From Pseudomonas anguilliseptica (GTDB taxonomy: Bacteria > Pseudomonadota > Gammaproteobacteria > Pseudomonadales > Pseudomonadaceae): a stretch of DNA of 64,000 bases. Shown piece by piece: positions 19,682 through 31,100 of this stretch. The DNA is taken from assembly GCF_900105355.1 (NCBI RefSeq), contig NZ_FNSC01000001.1, positions 3,100,001 to 3,164,000 of the forward strand, written 5' to 3'. Each line of letters starts with the position of its first letter. Within the stretch, counting starts at the first letter, position 1. The position numbers and the translations under genes are program-made. The notes beneath the pieces were generated by a model. It was not told the DNA's origin. It worked only from the letters and a program-made list of their open reading frames with translations, and ran no database searches.

Positions 19682-21034
19682 ATGAGTGCGCTTTATATGC
19701 TAGTTGGCACCCTGGTCGCTTTGGGTGTGCTGGTAACCATTCACGAGTATGGGCACTTCTGGGTCGCCCGTCGCTGTGGCGTCAAGGTGCTGCGGTTCTC
19801 TGTCGGTTTTGGTAGTCCGTTGCTGCGTTGGCATGATCGTCAGGGCACCGAATTTGTAGTGGCCGCCATCCCGCTGGGCGGTTACGTGAAAATGCTCGAT
19901 GAGCGCGAAGGCGATGTGCCGCCGGAGTTGCTGGATCAGTCGTTCAATCGCAAATCGGTAAAACAGCGCATTGCTATCGTGGCAGCGGGGCCCGTAGCCA
20001 ATTTCCTACTCGCACTGTTGTTCTTCTGGGTTGTAGCGATGCTGGGCAGCCAGCAGGTGCGCCCGGTTATCGGCGCGGTCGAAGCTGGCAGTCTGGCTGA
20101 TGTCGCCGGCTTGCAGGTTGGTCAGGAAATTGTCGCGGTTGATGGCGAGCCCACCACCGGCTGGGCTGCAGTGAATCTGCAGCTGGTTAGTCGGTTGGGT
20201 GAAAGTGGTCGCCTGGATCTCGCGGTACGCGAACCGGGTTCCTCGGTCGACAGTCCTCGGCAGATCGTGCTGGATAACTGGCTGCGCGGTGCCGATGAGC
20301 CTAATCCTATCGCTTCATTAGGCATTCGGCCTTGGCGGCCTCTTGGTCCGCCGGTAGTTGTTGAAGTTATTCCTGGTAGTGTTGCGGATTCTGTGGGCTT
20401 GCAGCCGAAGGATCAGCTGATCTCGCTTTCCGGCGAGGAGTTTCTTTCCTCTGAGCACGTGGTGGCGCTCGCGAAGAGCTTTTCTGGTCAGTCTGTAGTT
20501 TTGGTTTATCGGCATGCGGGTGTTGAGCGTCAAGTCGCACTGAGCATTCCGTCTGATCCTGCAGTCGTTCGGAAAAAAGGTTATCTCGGTGCAGTGGTTT
20601 CATCAGGCGAATGGCCGCCTGAGATGCTGCGTGAAGTCAGCTATGGCCCGTTAGAAGCCATCGCCGAAGGTGCCAAAAATACCTGGGCAATGAGCGTTCT
20701 GACCCTTAATTCCCTGAAGAAAATGCTGTTTGGTGAGCTCTCGGTAAAAAACTTGAGCGGGCCGATAACCATTGCTAAAGTGGCGGGCGCTTCTGCTGAG
20801 TCAGGTTTGAGTGATTTTCTTAAGTTTCTCGCCTACTTGAGCATTAGTTTGGGGGTTCTTAATTTGTTGCCTATCCCCGTGCTGGATGGGGGGCATCTGC
20901 TTTTTTATCTGGTCGAGTGGGTGCGTGGTCGCCCGCTGTCGGAGCGGATACAGGGTTGGGGGATGCAGATCGGCATTAGTTTGGTTATCGGGGTGATGTT
21001 GCTGGCCCTGGTAAACGACTTGGGTCGCCTGTAG
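19682..21034 (+). CDS. rseP: Site-2 metalloprotease RseP (MucP)
   Basis: A 450-residue inner-membrane zinc protease that cleaves anti-sigma factor MucA/RseA within the membrane to release the envelope-stress sigma factor. HEYGH is at residues 21-25 in the first membrane segment, the third ligand Asp is in PIPVLDGGHL (about 402), and two PDZ domains lie between (about 115-200 and 220-300, with VEVIPGSVADSVGLQPKDQL in the second). The C-terminal segment is hydrophobic. It stands directly before bamA, the usual gammaproteobacterial order. Confidence 0.95.
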   Translation: MSALYMLVGTLVALGVLVTIHEYGHFWVARRCGVKVLRFSVGFGSPLLRWHDRQGTEFVVAAIPLGGYVKMLDEREGDVPPELLDQSFNRKSVKQRIAIVAAGPVANFLLALLFFWVVAMLGSQQVRPVIGAVEAGSLADVAGLQVGQEIVAVDGEPTTGWAAVNLQLVSRLGESGRLDLAVREPGSSVDSPRQIVLDNWLRGADEPNPIASLGIRPWRPLGPPVVVEVIPGSVADSVGLQPKDQLISLSGEEFLSSEHVVALAKSFSGQSVVLVYRHAGVERQVALSIPSDPAVVRKKGYLGAVVSSGEWPPEMLREVSYGPLEAIAEGAKNTWAMSVLTLNSLKKMLFGELSVKNLSGPITIAKVAGASAESGLSDFLKFLAYLSISLGVLNLLPIPVLDGGHLLFYLVEWVRGRPLSERIQGWGMQIGISLVIGVMLLALVNDLGRL

Positions 21035-21123
21035 CCGCTGTTGAATTACGCTCTCGGTACGAACAAGGCGTGTCGCGCTAAGCGGCAGATTTTTTATTGT
21101 CAGTTGGAATAAGAAAGGACTTC

Positions 21124-23472
21124 ATGAAACGTCTGCTGCTACCTGCGGTGCTTGCCGCACTGATGATCACCGAAGTTCACGCCGAGTCCTTCACCATCTC
21201 CGATATCCGGGTCACCGGTCTGCAGCGTGTTTCCGCTGGCAGTGTATTCGGTGCCTTGCCCCTTAATGTGGGAGCGCAAGCCGATGACCGGTCACTGGTT
21301 GAGGCTACTCGCGAACTGTTCAAAACCGGTTTCTTTCAGGATATCCAGCTCGGTCGCGATGGCGATGTGCTGGTTGTTACTGTGGTTGAACGTCCGTCGA
21401 TTTCCAGTATCGAGATTGAGGGTAACAAGGCCATCAGCAGCGAAGATCTGCTCAAGGGCCTGAATCAATCTGGCCTGGCCGAAGGCGAGATATTCCAGCG
21501 CGCCACCCTTGAAGGTGTGCGTAACGAGTTGCAGCGCCAGTACGTTGCCCAAGGGCGTTACTCCGCCGAAATCGAAGCCGAAGTGATCCCGCAGCCACGT
21601 AACCGTGTGGCGCTGAAGATCAATATCAACGAGGGTTCGGTAGCAGCGATTCAGCACATCAACGTGGTAGGTAACTCGGTCTTTGCGGATGAGGACCTGA
21701 TTGACCTGTTTGAGCTGAAGACCACTAACTGGCTGTCCTTCTTCAAGAATGATGACAAGTACGCCCGTGAGAAGCTCTCCGGTGACTTGGAACGTCTGCG
21801 TTCCTATTACCTGGATCGCGGTTATATCAATATGGATATCAGTTCCACTCAGGTATCCATCACCCCAGACAAGAAGCACGTCTATGTCACAGTCAACGTC
21901 GACGAAGGCGAGAAGTACACCGTGCGTGAGGTCAAACTCAGCGGTGAGCTGAAAGTGCCGGAAGAAGAAGTCCGTGCCCTGCTGCTGGTTCAGGAAGGTC
22001 AGGTGTTCTCGCGTAAGGTGATGACCACCACGTCTGAACTGATCACCCGTCGTCTGGGCAACGAAGGTTATACCTTCGCCAACGTCAACGGCGTTCCAGA
22101 AGCCCATGATGACGGCACCGTGTCGATTACCTTTGTGGTCGATCCAGGCAAGCGTGCTTACGTTAACCGCATCAACTTCCGTGGCAACACCAAGTCGGAA
22201 GACGAAGTGCTGCGCCGTGAAATGCGACAGATGGAAGGTGGCTGGGCTTCGACTTACCTGATTGACCAGTCCAAGACCCGTCTGGAGCGTCTGGGCTACT
22301 TCAAGGAAGTCAACGTCGAAACCCCACAGGTGCCGGGCACCGATGACCAGGTTGACGTCAACTACAGCGTTGAAGAGCAGGCTTCCGGTTCCATCACTGC
22401 CCGCGTCGGTTTTGCCCAGAATGCCGGCCTGATTCTCGGTGGCTCGATTACCCAGAACAACTTCCTCGGTACCGGTAACAAGGTCAGCGTCGGCTTGACC
22501 CGTAGCGAGTACCAGAGCAACTACAACTTCGGTTTTGTTGATCCCTACTGGACGCCAGATGGCGTCAGCCTGGGCTACAACGCCTTCTTCCGTGAAACCG
22601 ATTACGACGAACTGAATACCGATGTGTCCAGCTATTCGGTGGACAGCTATGGTGCAGGTGCCAGCATTGGTTATCCAATCAGCGATACCTCGCGTCTGAC
22701 TTATGGCCTGACCATCCAGAACGACAGCATCGGTACTGGCGTGTATACCGTTGATGAGATTTTTAACTTTATTGAGGAAGAGGGTGACAGCTACCTGAAC
22801 CTCAAAGCATCCATTGGCTGGTCTGAGTCGACTCTAAACCGTGGCGTGCTGGCTAATCGCGGTCACTCGCAAAGCCTGGTGTTCGAAACCACAGTGCCGG
22901 GTAGTGATCTGTCGTTCTTCAAGGTGGATTACCGTGGTCAGGTCTTCAAGCCACTGAGTGACACCTATACCCTGCGTTTGCACACCCAACTGGGTTACGG
23001 CGAGAGCTATGGCTCTACTTCCGACCTGCCGTTCTACGAGCACTACTACGCGGGTGGTTTCAATTCGGTACGTGGTTTCAAAGACAGCAGCCTGGGGCCG
23101 CGCAGCACACCGAGCAAGGGTACCAATCCAGGTACTGCGCGCGATCCGGATCAAGATCCACTGCCCTTCGGTGGTAACGTCCTGATTCAAGGCGGTGCTG
23201 AACTGCTGTTCCCCATGCCGTTTGTCAAGGATCAGCGCTCCCTGCGTACTGCGCTGTTCTGGGATGTGGGTAATGTATTCGACACCAATTGCGGCAAGTC
23301 GCAGGAAGAGTGCGGCAGCATCGATCCAGGCAACTTGGCCAGCTCCGTGGGTGTCGGCCTGACCTGGATTACAGCGCTGGGTCCGTTGAGCTTCAGCTTG
23401 GCCATGCCAATCCTCAAACCGGATGATGCCGATACGCAGATTTTCCAGTTCTCTCTCGGTCGGACGTTCTAA
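21124..23472 (+). CDS. bamA: Outer-membrane assembly factor BamA
   Basis: A 782-residue outer-membrane protein that inserts beta-barrels. The ATG at 21124 follows AAAGGA and starts a signal peptide ending VHAES. Five POTRA repeats fill about residues 25-420 (FTISDIRVTGLQRVS begins the first), followed by the Omp85 barrel with the VRGF motif (YAGGFNSVRGFKDSSLG) of the lid-lock loop. The C-terminus ends with the aromatic FSLGRTF, the normal barrel signature. An in-frame upstream start lies before the RBS and would spoil the signal peptide. Confidence 0.96.
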   Translation: MKRLLLPAVLAALMITEVHAESFTISDIRVTGLQRVSAGSVFGALPLNVGAQADDRSLVEATRELFKTGFFQDIQLGRDGDVLVVTVVERPSISSIEIEGNKAISSEDLLKGLNQSGLAEGEIFQRATLEGVRNELQRQYVAQGRYSAEIEAEVIPQPRNRVALKININEGSVAAIQHINVVGNSVFADEDLIDLFELKTTNWLSFFKNDDKYAREKLSGDLERLRSYYLDRGYINMDISSTQVSITPDKKHVYVTVNVDEGEKYTVREVKLSGELKVPEEEVRALLLVQEGQVFSRKVMTTTSELITRRLGNEGYTFANVNGVPEAHDDGTVSITFVVDPGKRAYVNRINFRGNTKSEDEVLRREMRQMEGGWASTYLIDQSKTRLERLGYFKEVNVETPQVPGTDDQVDVNYSVEEQASGSITARVGFAQNAGLILGGSITQNNFLGTGNKVSVGLTRSEYQSNYNFGFVDPYWTPDGVSLGYNAFFRETDYDELNTDVSSYSVDSYGAGASIGYPISDTSRLTYGLTIQNDSIGTGVYTVDEIFNFIEEEGDSYLNLKASIGWSESTLNRGVLANRGHSQSLVFETTVPGSDLSFFKVDYRGQVFKPLSDTYTLRLHTQLGYGESYGSTSDLPFYEHYYAGGFNSVRGFKDSSLGPRSTPSKGTNPGTARDPDQDPLPFGGNVLIQGGAELLFPMPFVKDQRSLRTALFWDVGNVFDTNCGKSQEECGSIDPGNLASSVGVGLTWITALGPLSFSLAMPILKPDDADTQIFQFSLGRTF

Positions 23473-23515
23473 ACGTCGGATTTTTGAATACCAACAGTTT
23501 TGCAGGAGTTGCATC

Positions 23516-24019
23516 GTGCGTAAGTTGACTCAACTGGTTTTGTTAAGCGTTGCCTTGCTGGCGACCCCGGCTTTTGCCGAGATGAAAGTAGCGGTACTGA
23601 ACTACCAAATGGCGCTGCTGGAATCTGACGCTGCCAAGCGTTACGCGGTGGATGCCGAGAAGAAATTCGGCCCGCAGCTGAACAAGCTGAAAACCCTGGA
23701 AAGCGACGCCAAACGCATTCAGGACCGCCTGGTCAAGGACGGTGAGAAAATGCAGACCGCCGAGCGTGAGCGCCTGGAGCTTGAATTCAAGCAAAAGGCC
23801 CGTGATTTCCAGTTCCAGTCCAAGGAGCTGAACGAGTCCAAGGCTGTAGCGGACCGTGAAATGCTGAAGAAGCTCAAGCCCAATCTGGACAAGGCCGTGG
23901 AAGAGGTAATCAAGACCGGTAACTTCGACCTGGTGCTGGAGCGCGGTGCGGTGATTGATGTCAAACCTCAATTCGACATCACCCGCCAGGTTATCGAGCG
24001 CATGAATCAGCTGCGCTGA
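23516..24019 (+). CDS. skp: Periplasmic chaperone Skp/OmpH
   Basis: A 167-residue periplasmic holdase that carries unfolded outer-membrane proteins to BamA. The GTG at 23516 sits 8 nt after GCAGGAG and begins a signal peptide ([19 protein letters not shown]). The mature protein is mainly charged coiled coil ([18 protein letters not shown]...), as expected for the jellyfish-shaped trimer. It lies between bamA and lpxD, its conserved place. Confidence 0.93.
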   Translation: MRKLTQLVLLSVALLATPAFAEMKVAVLNYQMALLESDAAKRYAVDAEKKFGPQLNKLKTLESDAKRIQDRLVKDGEKMQTAERERLELEFKQKARDFQFQSKELNESKAVADREMLKKLKPNLDKAVEEVIKTGNFDLVLERGAVIDVKPQFDITRQVIERMNQLR

Positions 24020-24021
24020 TC

Positions 24022-25083
24022 ATGAGTGCAACGGTTTATACCCTTGATCAGTTGGCCGAGCGTCTGGGCGGCGCCACCTTGCGTGGTGCCTCGGATAAGC
24101 CGATCAGCGGCTTGGCTACCTTGCAGGAAGCAGGCGCTGATCAGCTGAGCTTTCTCGCCAATGCGCAGTACCGCAAGTTTCTCTCGGGCTGCCAGGCTGG
24201 CGCGGTGCTGTTGACCGCTGCTGATGCCGAAGGCTATGCCGGCAATGCCTTGGTCGTTGCTAATCCTTACCTGGCGTATGCCGAACTTTCCCACCTATTT
24301 GACCGCAAGCCTTGTGCATTGCCTGGCGTGCATCCCACCGCTGTGGTGGCTGCAGATGCGCACGTTGATGCGAGTGCCAGTATCGGCGCCTATGCGGTGA
24401 TCGAGAGTGGCGCGCAGGTTGCGGCTGGCGTGACTGTTGGTGCGCAGTGTGTTGTTGGCGCGCGTTCGGTTATTGGTGAGGGCGGGTGGTTGGCTCCGCG
24501 CGTGACGCTGTATCACGATGTGCGGATCGGCAAACGTGTGGTGATTCAGTCTGGTGCGGTGATCGGCGGTGAGGGTTTCGGCTTTGCCAACGAGAAGGGC
24601 GTCTGGCAGAAGATCGCACAGATCGGTGGGGTGACTATCGGTGATGACGTCGAGATTGGCGCCAATACCACGGTCGACCGTGGTGCGCTGTCGGACACGC
24701 TGATTGGTAATGGGGTCAAGTTGGATAACCAGATCATGATCGCGCACAACGTGCAGATCGGCGACAACACGGCCATGGCCGGTTGCGCGGGTATTTCCGG
24801 CAGCACCAAGATTGGCAAGAACTGCATGATCGCCGGTGGCGTGGGCATGGTTGGGCATATCGAGGTGTGCGACAACGTGTTCGTCACCGGTATGACCATG
24901 GTTACCCGCTCGATCACCGAGCCGGGCTCTTATTCGTCGGGCACCGCCATGCAGCCAGCGGCTGAGTGGCGCAAGAGCGCGGCACGGATTCGTCAGTTGG
25001 ATGATATGGCGCGACGCCTGCAACAGTTGGAAAAGCAGCTGGCCGCCGTGACCCCAGCAGCTGATACCTCATCTGATGCCTGA
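24022..25083 (+). CDS. lpxD: UDP-3-O-acylglucosamine N-acyltransferase
   Basis: A 353-residue lipid A enzyme adding the second hydroxy-acyl chain from acyl-ACP. An N-terminal LpxD domain is followed by a long run of hexapeptide repeats (left-handed beta-helix), the catalytic His242 in [14 protein letters not shown], and a C-terminal helix. It begins 2 nt after the skp stop. A hairpin with a T-rich tail follows it. Confidence 0.95.
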   Translation: MSATVYTLDQLAERLGGATLRGASDKPISGLATLQEAGADQLSFLANAQYRKFLSGCQAGAVLLTAADAEGYAGNALVVANPYLAYAELSHLFDRKPCALPGVHPTAVVAADAHVDASASIGAYAVIESGAQVAAGVTVGAQCVVGARSVIGEGGWLAPRVTLYHDVRIGKRVVIQSGAVIGGEGFGFANEKGVWQKIAQIGGVTIGDDVEIGANTTVDRGALSDTLIGNGVKLDNQIMIAHNVQIGDNTAMAGCAGISGSTKIGKNCMIAGGVGMVGHIEVCDNVFVTGMTMVTRSITEPGSYSSGTAMQPAAEWRKSAARIRQLDDMARRLQQLEKQLAAVTPAADTSSDA

Positions 25084-25110
25084 GCCGGTATTTGCCGGCT
25101 TCTCTTTTTT
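25083..25110 (+). terminator. Hairpin with T-rich tail after lpxD
   Basis: AGCCGG and CCGGCT (25083-25088, 25095-25100) pair around a 6-nt loop, then TCTCTTTTTT. The stem is short and fabZ follows on the same strand, so partial attenuation is more likely than full stop. Confidence 0.5.
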
Positions 25111-25131
25111 CTCTTACAGGCTTCTCTGCAC

Positions 25132-25572
25132 ATGATGGACATCAACCAGATTCGCGAATACTTGCCGCACCGCTACCCGTTTCTTTTGGTGGACCGGGTG
25201 GCTGAGCTGGATCTTGAGGGCAAGCGAATTCGCGCCTACAAGAATGTCAGCATCAATGAGCCGTTCTTCAACGGGCATTTTCCTGAGCACCCGATCATGC
25301 CAGGCGTTTTGATCATCGAAGCCATGGCCCAAGCAGCCGGTATTCTTGGCTTCAAGATGATGGATCTGAAGCCATCCGATGGCACCCTGTATTACTTTGT
25401 CGGCTCCGACAAGCTACGCTTTCGCCAGCCAGTGGTGCCGGGTGATCAACTGATCCTCGAAGCCCGCTACCTGAGCAGCAAGCGCAGCATCTGGAAATTC
25501 GAGTGCAAGGCCAGCGTCGACGGCAAGGAAGTCTGCTCGGCAGAAATCATCTGTGCGGAACGCAAACTATGA
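25132..25572 (+). CDS. fabZ: 3-hydroxyacyl-ACP dehydratase
   Basis: A 146-residue hot-dog-fold enzyme dehydrating 3-hydroxyacyl-ACP; it competes with LpxA for the hydroxymyristoyl-ACP used in lipid A. The active site is [21 protein letters not shown] with His49 and Glu63. [23 protein letters not shown] is the standard start. The stop overlaps the lpxA start by 4 nt (ATGA). Confidence 0.96.
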   Translation: MMDINQIREYLPHRYPFLLVDRVAELDLEGKRIRAYKNVSINEPFFNGHFPEHPIMPGVLIIEAMAQAAGILGFKMMDLKPSDGTLYYFVGSDKLRFRQPVVPGDQLILEARYLSSKRSIWKFECKASVDGKEVCSAEIICAERKL

Positions 25573-26345
25573 GTTTGATTGACCCTCGCGCCATCATCGA
25601 TCCCAGCGCCAAGTTGGCTGACGACGTAGTCGTCGGCCCTTGGTCGATAGTCGGGGCCGATGTAGAAATTGGCGAGGGTACAGTGATCGGCCCCCATGTG
25701 ATCCTCAAGGGGCCGACGCGGATCGGTAAACACAACCGCATCTATCAGTTTTCCTCGGTGGGTGAAGATACCCCCGATCTCAAATACCAGGGCGAGGCGA
25801 CTCGGCTGGTAATTGGCGACCACAACGTGATCCGCGAGGGCGTCACCATCCACCGCGGCACCGTGCAGGATCGCAGCGAAACCACCCTGGGTGATCACAA
25901 CCTGATCATGGCCTATGCCCACATCGGCCATGACAGTGTGATCGGCAACCATTGCATCCTGGTCAACAACACCGCGTTGGCCGGGCATGTGTGGGTCGAT
26001 GACTGGGCGATTCTCTCTGGTTACACCCTGGTCCATCAGTTCTGCCGTATCGGTGCGCACAGTTTCTCCGGCATGGGCACGGCGATTGGCAAAGATGTAC
26101 CGGCGTTCGTCACCGTGTTCGGCAACCCGGCCGAAGCGCGCAGCATGAACTTCGAAGGCATGCGCCGTCGTGGTTTCAGTGCCGAGGCGATTGCTGCCTT
26201 GCGCCGCGCCTACAAAATCGTCTATCGCCAGGGGCTTACGGTTGAGCAGGCGATGGGCGAACTGGCCGAGTCGTCCGCAGAATTTCCCGAAGTCGCGATC
26301 TTCCGCGATTCCATCCAGGCTTCAAGCCGCGGCATTACCCGATAA
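25569..26345 (+). CDS. lpxA: UDP-N-acetylglucosamine acyltransferase
   Basis: A 258-residue first enzyme of lipid A synthesis. Hexapeptide repeats of the beta-helix run from about residue 5 to 185 ([22 protein letters not shown]...), with the active-site region [16 protein letters not shown] and the C-terminal helical [18 protein letters not shown]. The start at 25569 overlaps the fabZ stop; this gives the standard length. Confidence 0.96.
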   Translation: MSLIDPRAIIDPSAKLADDVVVGPWSIVGADVEIGEGTVIGPHVILKGPTRIGKHNRIYQFSSVGEDTPDLKYQGEATRLVIGDHNVIREGVTIHRGTVQDRSETTLGDHNLIMAYAHIGHDSVIGNHCILVNNTALAGHVWVDDWAILSGYTLVHQFCRIGAHSFSGMGTAIGKDVPAFVTVFGNPAEARSMNFEGMRRRGFSAEAIAALRRAYKIVYRQGLTVEQAMGELAESSAEFPEVAIFRDSIQASSRGITR

Positions 26346-26348
26346 TTT

Positions 26349-27482
26349 ATGACTGACCTGATGCGTGTCGCGCTGGTCGCCGGCGAGGCGTCTGGCGATA
26401 TTCTTGGTGCGGGCCTGATGCAGGCCCTCAAAGGCCAATACCCACAGATCGAATTTATCGGTATCGGTGGCCCGCTGATGCAGGCCCAGGGGCTGAATTC
26501 CTATTTTCCGATGGAGCGTCTGTCGGTAATGGGTTTGGTCGAGGTGCTTGGCCGTCTGCCTGAGCTGCTGTCACGGCGCAAGCGGCTGATCAATACCCTG
26601 AGCGCGGCCAAACCGGACGTGTTTATCGGTATCGATGCGCCGGATTTCAACCTTACCCTGGAGTTCAAGCTGCGTCAGGCTGGGATCAAGACTGTGCATT
26701 ACGTCAGCCCTTCGGTTTGGGCCTGGCGGCAGAAACGCGTGCTGAAAATTCGCGAAGCCTGCGACCTGATGTTGACCCTGTTCCCGTTCGAGGCGCAGTT
26801 TTATCAGGATCATCAAGTGCCGGTGCGTTTTGTCGGCCACCCGCTGGCCGATACCATTCCGCAGCAGGCGGATCGTGCTGCGGCCCGTTATGCGCTGAAC
26901 TTATCGCATGATCAGTCGGTAGTGGCCCTGTTGCCGGGCAGTCGTGGTGGCGAGGTCTCGCGCCTGGGCAGCTTGTTTCTCGATGCGGCGGTGCGCTTGC
27001 GTACTTTGCGCCCCGGTATCCAGTTTGTTCTGTCGTGCTCCAGCCCGGAGCGTCGTGCGCAGCTTGAGCAGATGCTGGTGGGCCGCGATCTGCCGCTGAC
27101 CTTGCTCAATGGCCGCTCCCATGAGGCGCTGGCAGCGTGCGATGCCGTCTTGATTGCATCCGGCACGGCGACCCTTGAGGCCCTGTTGTACAAGCGGCCG
27201 ATGGTGGTGGCCTACAAGGTTGCGCCATTGACCTATCGCATTCTCAAGCGCCTGGTCACCAGTGCTTATATTTCCCTGCCGAATCTGCTGGCCGAGCGTT
27301 TGCTGGTGCCGGAAATGATTCAGGATGCCGCCACCCCGGAGGCCTTGGCCCAATTGCTGGCACCATTGCTGGACGGCGGCGAGGTGCAGACCGAGGGCTT
27401 TGATGTGATTCACCGCGCACTGCGGCGTGACGCGTCGGCGCAGGCTGCCAAGGCCGTGCTGCAACTGACAGGGCGCGGCTGA
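26349..27482 (+). CDS. lpxB: Lipid A disaccharide synthase
   Basis: A 377-residue GT19 glycosyltransferase joining UDP-diacylglucosamine and lipid X. It has [18 protein letters not shown] at the N-terminus, [45 protein letters not shown] and the C-terminal nucleotide-binding [21 protein letters not shown]. Its stop shares a base with rnhB (TGATG). Confidence 0.96.
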   Translation: MTDLMRVALVAGEASGDILGAGLMQALKGQYPQIEFIGIGGPLMQAQGLNSYFPMERLSVMGLVEVLGRLPELLSRRKRLINTLSAAKPDVFIGIDAPDFNLTLEFKLRQAGIKTVHYVSPSVWAWRQKRVLKIREACDLMLTLFPFEAQFYQDHQVPVRFVGHPLADTIPQQADRAAARYALNLSHDQSVVALLPGSRGGEVSRLGSLFLDAAVRLRTLRPGIQFVLSCSSPERRAQLEQMLVGRDLPLTLLNGRSHEALAACDAVLIASGTATLEALLYKRPMVVAYKVAPLTYRILKRLVTSAYISLPNLLAERLLVPEMIQDAATPEALAQLLAPLLDGGEVQTEGFDVIHRALRRDASAQAAKAVLQLTGRG

Positions 27483-28078
27483 TGCAGTTAGGGCTGGATT
27501 TCACCCTGGTGCAGGAGTTGGTGGCTGGCGTTGATGAAGTCGGCCGTGGCCCGCTCTGCGGCGCCGTTGTTACGGCGGCGGTGATTCTCGATCCGGCACG
27601 GCCGATTCTCGGTCTAAACGATTCGAAAAAACTGACCGAGACGCGTCGGGAAAAACTCTTCGACGAAATTCGCGAAAAAGCCCTGGCCTGGTGTATCGCC
27701 CGTGCCGAGGTCGAGGAAATCGACCAGCTGAATATTCTTCAGGCCACCATGTTGGCCATGCAGCGCGCGGTCGAGGGCTTGAGCGTCACGCCCAAGCTGG
27801 CGCTGATTGATGGCAATCGCTGCCCGAAACTTCAGGTGCCCAGCGCAGCTGTGGTCAAGGGTGACAGTCAGGTGCCGGCGATTGCTGCGGCGTCGATCCT
27901 GGCCAAGGTCAGTCGTGATCGCGAGATGCTGCTGCTGGATCAGCAATACCCCGGTTACGGTATCGCTGGGCACAAGGGCTACCCGACTCCGGTACACCTT
28001 GAAGCGCTGCGGCGACTGGGGCCGACCCCTATTCACCGGCGCTCGTTTGGCCCGGTACGTGCGTTGTTGGACGACTGA
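27482..28078 (+). CDS. rnhB: Ribonuclease HII
   Basis: A 198-residue enzyme nicking RNA at RNA-DNA junctions, including misincorporated ribonucleotides. Catalytic acids are in [13 protein letters not shown] (Asp18, Glu19), with the ALIDGN and [12 protein letters not shown] motifs and the C-terminal [13 protein letters not shown]. It is coupled to lpxB and followed by dnaE after a promoter-bearing gap. Confidence 0.95.
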   Translation: MQLGLDFTLVQELVAGVDEVGRGPLCGAVVTAAVILDPARPILGLNDSKKLTETRREKLFDEIREKALAWCIARAEVEEIDQLNILQATMLAMQRAVEGLSVTPKLALIDGNRCPKLQVPSAAVVKGDSQVPAIAAASILAKVSRDREMLLLDQQYPGYGIAGHKGYPTPVHLEALRRLGPTPIHRRSFGPVRALLDD

Positions 28079-28123
28079 TACAACGCTTCTGAAATTCCCT
28101 CGTTATCCTGTGCCCGGTAGCGC

Positions 28124-28151
28124 TTGTCGCGCGCTGCTGCGGTTGTACAAT
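28124..28151 (+). promoter_or_regulatory. Candidate promoter upstream of dnaE
   Basis: TTGTCG (28124-28129) and TACAAT (28146-28151) are 16 nt apart, 38 nt before the dnaE ATG. The -10 matches five of six consensus bases; the -35 matches only partly. Confidence 0.4.
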
Positions 28152-28189
28152 CCCTGCCTTGTCGTTTTTGCGTTTTGTATAGGACTGCC

Positions 28190-31100
28190 ATGACCGCTTC
28201 GTTCGTCCACCTGCGTTTGCACACCGAGTTTTCCCTGGTCGACGGGCTGGTGCGGGTCAAGCCACTGATCAAGTCGGTGGCGGCAGCCGGAATGCCGGCG
28301 GTAGCGGTTACCGATATGAGCAATATGTGCTCGTTGGTGAAGTTCTATAAGGCGGCCATGGGCGGCGGTATCAAACCGATCTGCGGCGCTGATATCTGGC
28401 TGGCCAGTGCCGATGAAGATGGTCCGCTGAGCCGCATGACTCTGCTGGCGATGAATGCCAAGGGTTATCGCAACCTCACCGAGCTGGTCTCACGCGGCTG
28501 GAGCGAAGGGCAGAGCAATGATCTGGTCATTATCCAGCGCGACTGGGTTAAGGAAGCGGCCGAGGGGCTGATTGCCCTGTCGGGGGCAAAGGAAGGCGAA
28601 GTCGGCCATGCCTTGCTTGATGGCGAGCAGGCGCAGGCCGAAGCTGTTCTGCGCGAGTGGATGGCAGTGTTCCCCGAGCGCTTCTACCTGGAAGTACAGC
28701 GCACCAACCGGGTTAATGATGAAGAGAGTCTGCACGCCGCTGTCGCCCTGGCCGACAAGGTTGGCGCGCCACTGGTAGCGACTAACGATGTGCGCTTTAT
28801 CAAGCAAGACGACTTCGCCGCCCATGAAACCCGTGTGTGCATCGGCGAAGGCCGTAGCCTGGACGACCCGCGCCGTCTGCGCACCTACTCCGATCAGCAG
28901 TACCTAAAAAGCCCGGAGGAAATGGCCGAGCTGTTCAGTGATTTGCCCGAGGCGCTGGAAAACACCATCGAGATTGCCAAGCGCTGCAATATCGAGGTGC
29001 AACTGGATAAGTACTTCCTGCCAGATTTCCCCGTGCCGGCCGGCCTGACCATGGACGAATACTTTCGTCAGGTTTCGTTCGAGGGGCTGGAAGAGCGTCT
29101 GGCGGTGCTGTGGCCGAAGGACACCACTCCGAATTACGAAGAGAAGCGTCAGGTCTATATCGATCGGTTGAATTTCGAACTGGATATCATCATTCAGATG
29201 GGTTTTCCCGGTTACTTCCTGATCGTAATGGACTTTATCAAATGGGCGAAAAACAACGGTGTGCCCGTGGGCCCTGGCCGTGGGTCGGGTGCCGGTTCAC
29301 TGGTGGCCTACGTGCAGAAGATCACCGACCTCGATCCACTGGCCTATGACCTGCTGTTCGAGCGTTTCCTGAACCCGGAGCGGGTCTCCATGCCCGACTT
29401 TGACGTCGACTTCTGCATGGACGGTCGCGACCGAGTAATCGACTACGTGGCCGAAAAATACGGCCGCAACGCGGTGAGCCAGATCATCACCTTCGGCACC
29501 ATGGCGGCCAAGGCGGTGGTGCGCGACGTGGCGCGTGCGCAGGGTAAGTCCTACGGTCTGGCCGACCGTCTGTCGAAGATGATTCCCTTTGAAGTCGGCA
29601 TGACCCTGGAAAAGGCCTACGAGATGGAGGAGCCGCTGCGCGACTTCCTCAAGGTCGATGAAGACGCCCGGGAAATCTGGGAGATGTCGCTCAAGCTCGA
29701 AGGCATCTGCCGCGGTACCGGCAAGCACGCTGGGGGTGTGGTGATCGCGCCGACCAAACTCACCGACTTCTCGCCGATTGCCTGTGATGACGAGGGTGGC
29801 GGCCTGGTCACCCAATTCGATAAAGACGACGTGGAATCCGCCGGTCTGGTGAAGTTCGACTTCCTCGGTTTGCGCACCCTGACCATCATCAAGTGGGCGA
29901 TGGAAACCATCAACCGCGAGCAAGCCAAGCAAGGTTTGCCGGATCTGAACATCGACTTTATCCCGCTGGATGACAAACCGACGTTCAGCATGCTGCAGAA
30001 AGCCGAGACCACTGCGGTGTTCCAGCTTGAATCGCGCGGCATGAAGGAGCTGATCAAAAAGCTCAAGCCAGACTGCCTGGAAGACATGATCGCTCTGGTG
30101 GCCCTGTTCCGTCCGGGGCCGCTGCAATCGGGCATGGTGGACGACTTTATCAACCGTAAGCACGGTCGCGAACCGATTTCCTACCCGCATCAGGACTACC
30201 AGTACGCGGGTCTGGAGCCGGTACTCAAGCCGACCTACGGCATCATCCTGTACCAGGAACAGGTGATGCAGATTGCTCAGGTTATGGCCGGCTACACCTT
30301 GGGTGGTGCGGACATGCTGCGCCGCGCCATGGGTAAGAAAAAACCCGAGGAGATGGCCAAGCAACGTGGTGGCTTTATCGAAGGCTGCGCTAACAACGGT
30401 ATCGATGCGAACCTGGCGGGCAACATCTTCGATCTGGTGGAGAAGTTCGCCGGTTATGGCTTCAACAAATCCCACTCCGCTGCTTATGGCTTGCTCTCGT
30501 ATCAGACCGCTTGGCTTAAAGCTCACCACTCGGCGGCCTTTATGGCGGCGGTGTTGTCGGCGGATATGCACAACACCGACAAGGTCGTGCCCCTGATCGA
30601 GGAGTGCCGCAGCATGAAGCTGCGCCTCGATGCGCCTGATGTGAATATCTCCGAATTCAAGTTCACGGTTAACCACGAAGGCTGGATCGTCTACGGCTTG
30701 GGCGCGATAAAAGGCGTCGGTGAGGGGCCGGTGGAGGCTATCGTCGAAGCGCGTCAAGAAGGAGTGTTCAAAGATCTGTTCGACTTCTGCTCGCGCGTCG
30801 ACCTCAAACGCATCAACAAGCGCACCCTCGAAGCGCTGATTCGCAGCGGTGCACTGGACCGTCTCGGGCCGCATTTCCATGAAGAGCTGAAAGCCTATAA
30901 AGCCAATATCGACCGCAACCGCGCGGTGCTGCTGGCTGCCATGGAAGAGGCGGTGCAAGCGGCTGAACAGACTGCACGTAGCCATGACAGTGGCCATATG
31001 GACCTGTTCGGTGGGGTGTTTGCCGATGCTGAGGCAGATGTCTACCTCAATCACCTGCGTGCTCGCGAACTGACGCTGAAAGAGCGCCTCAAGGGTGAAA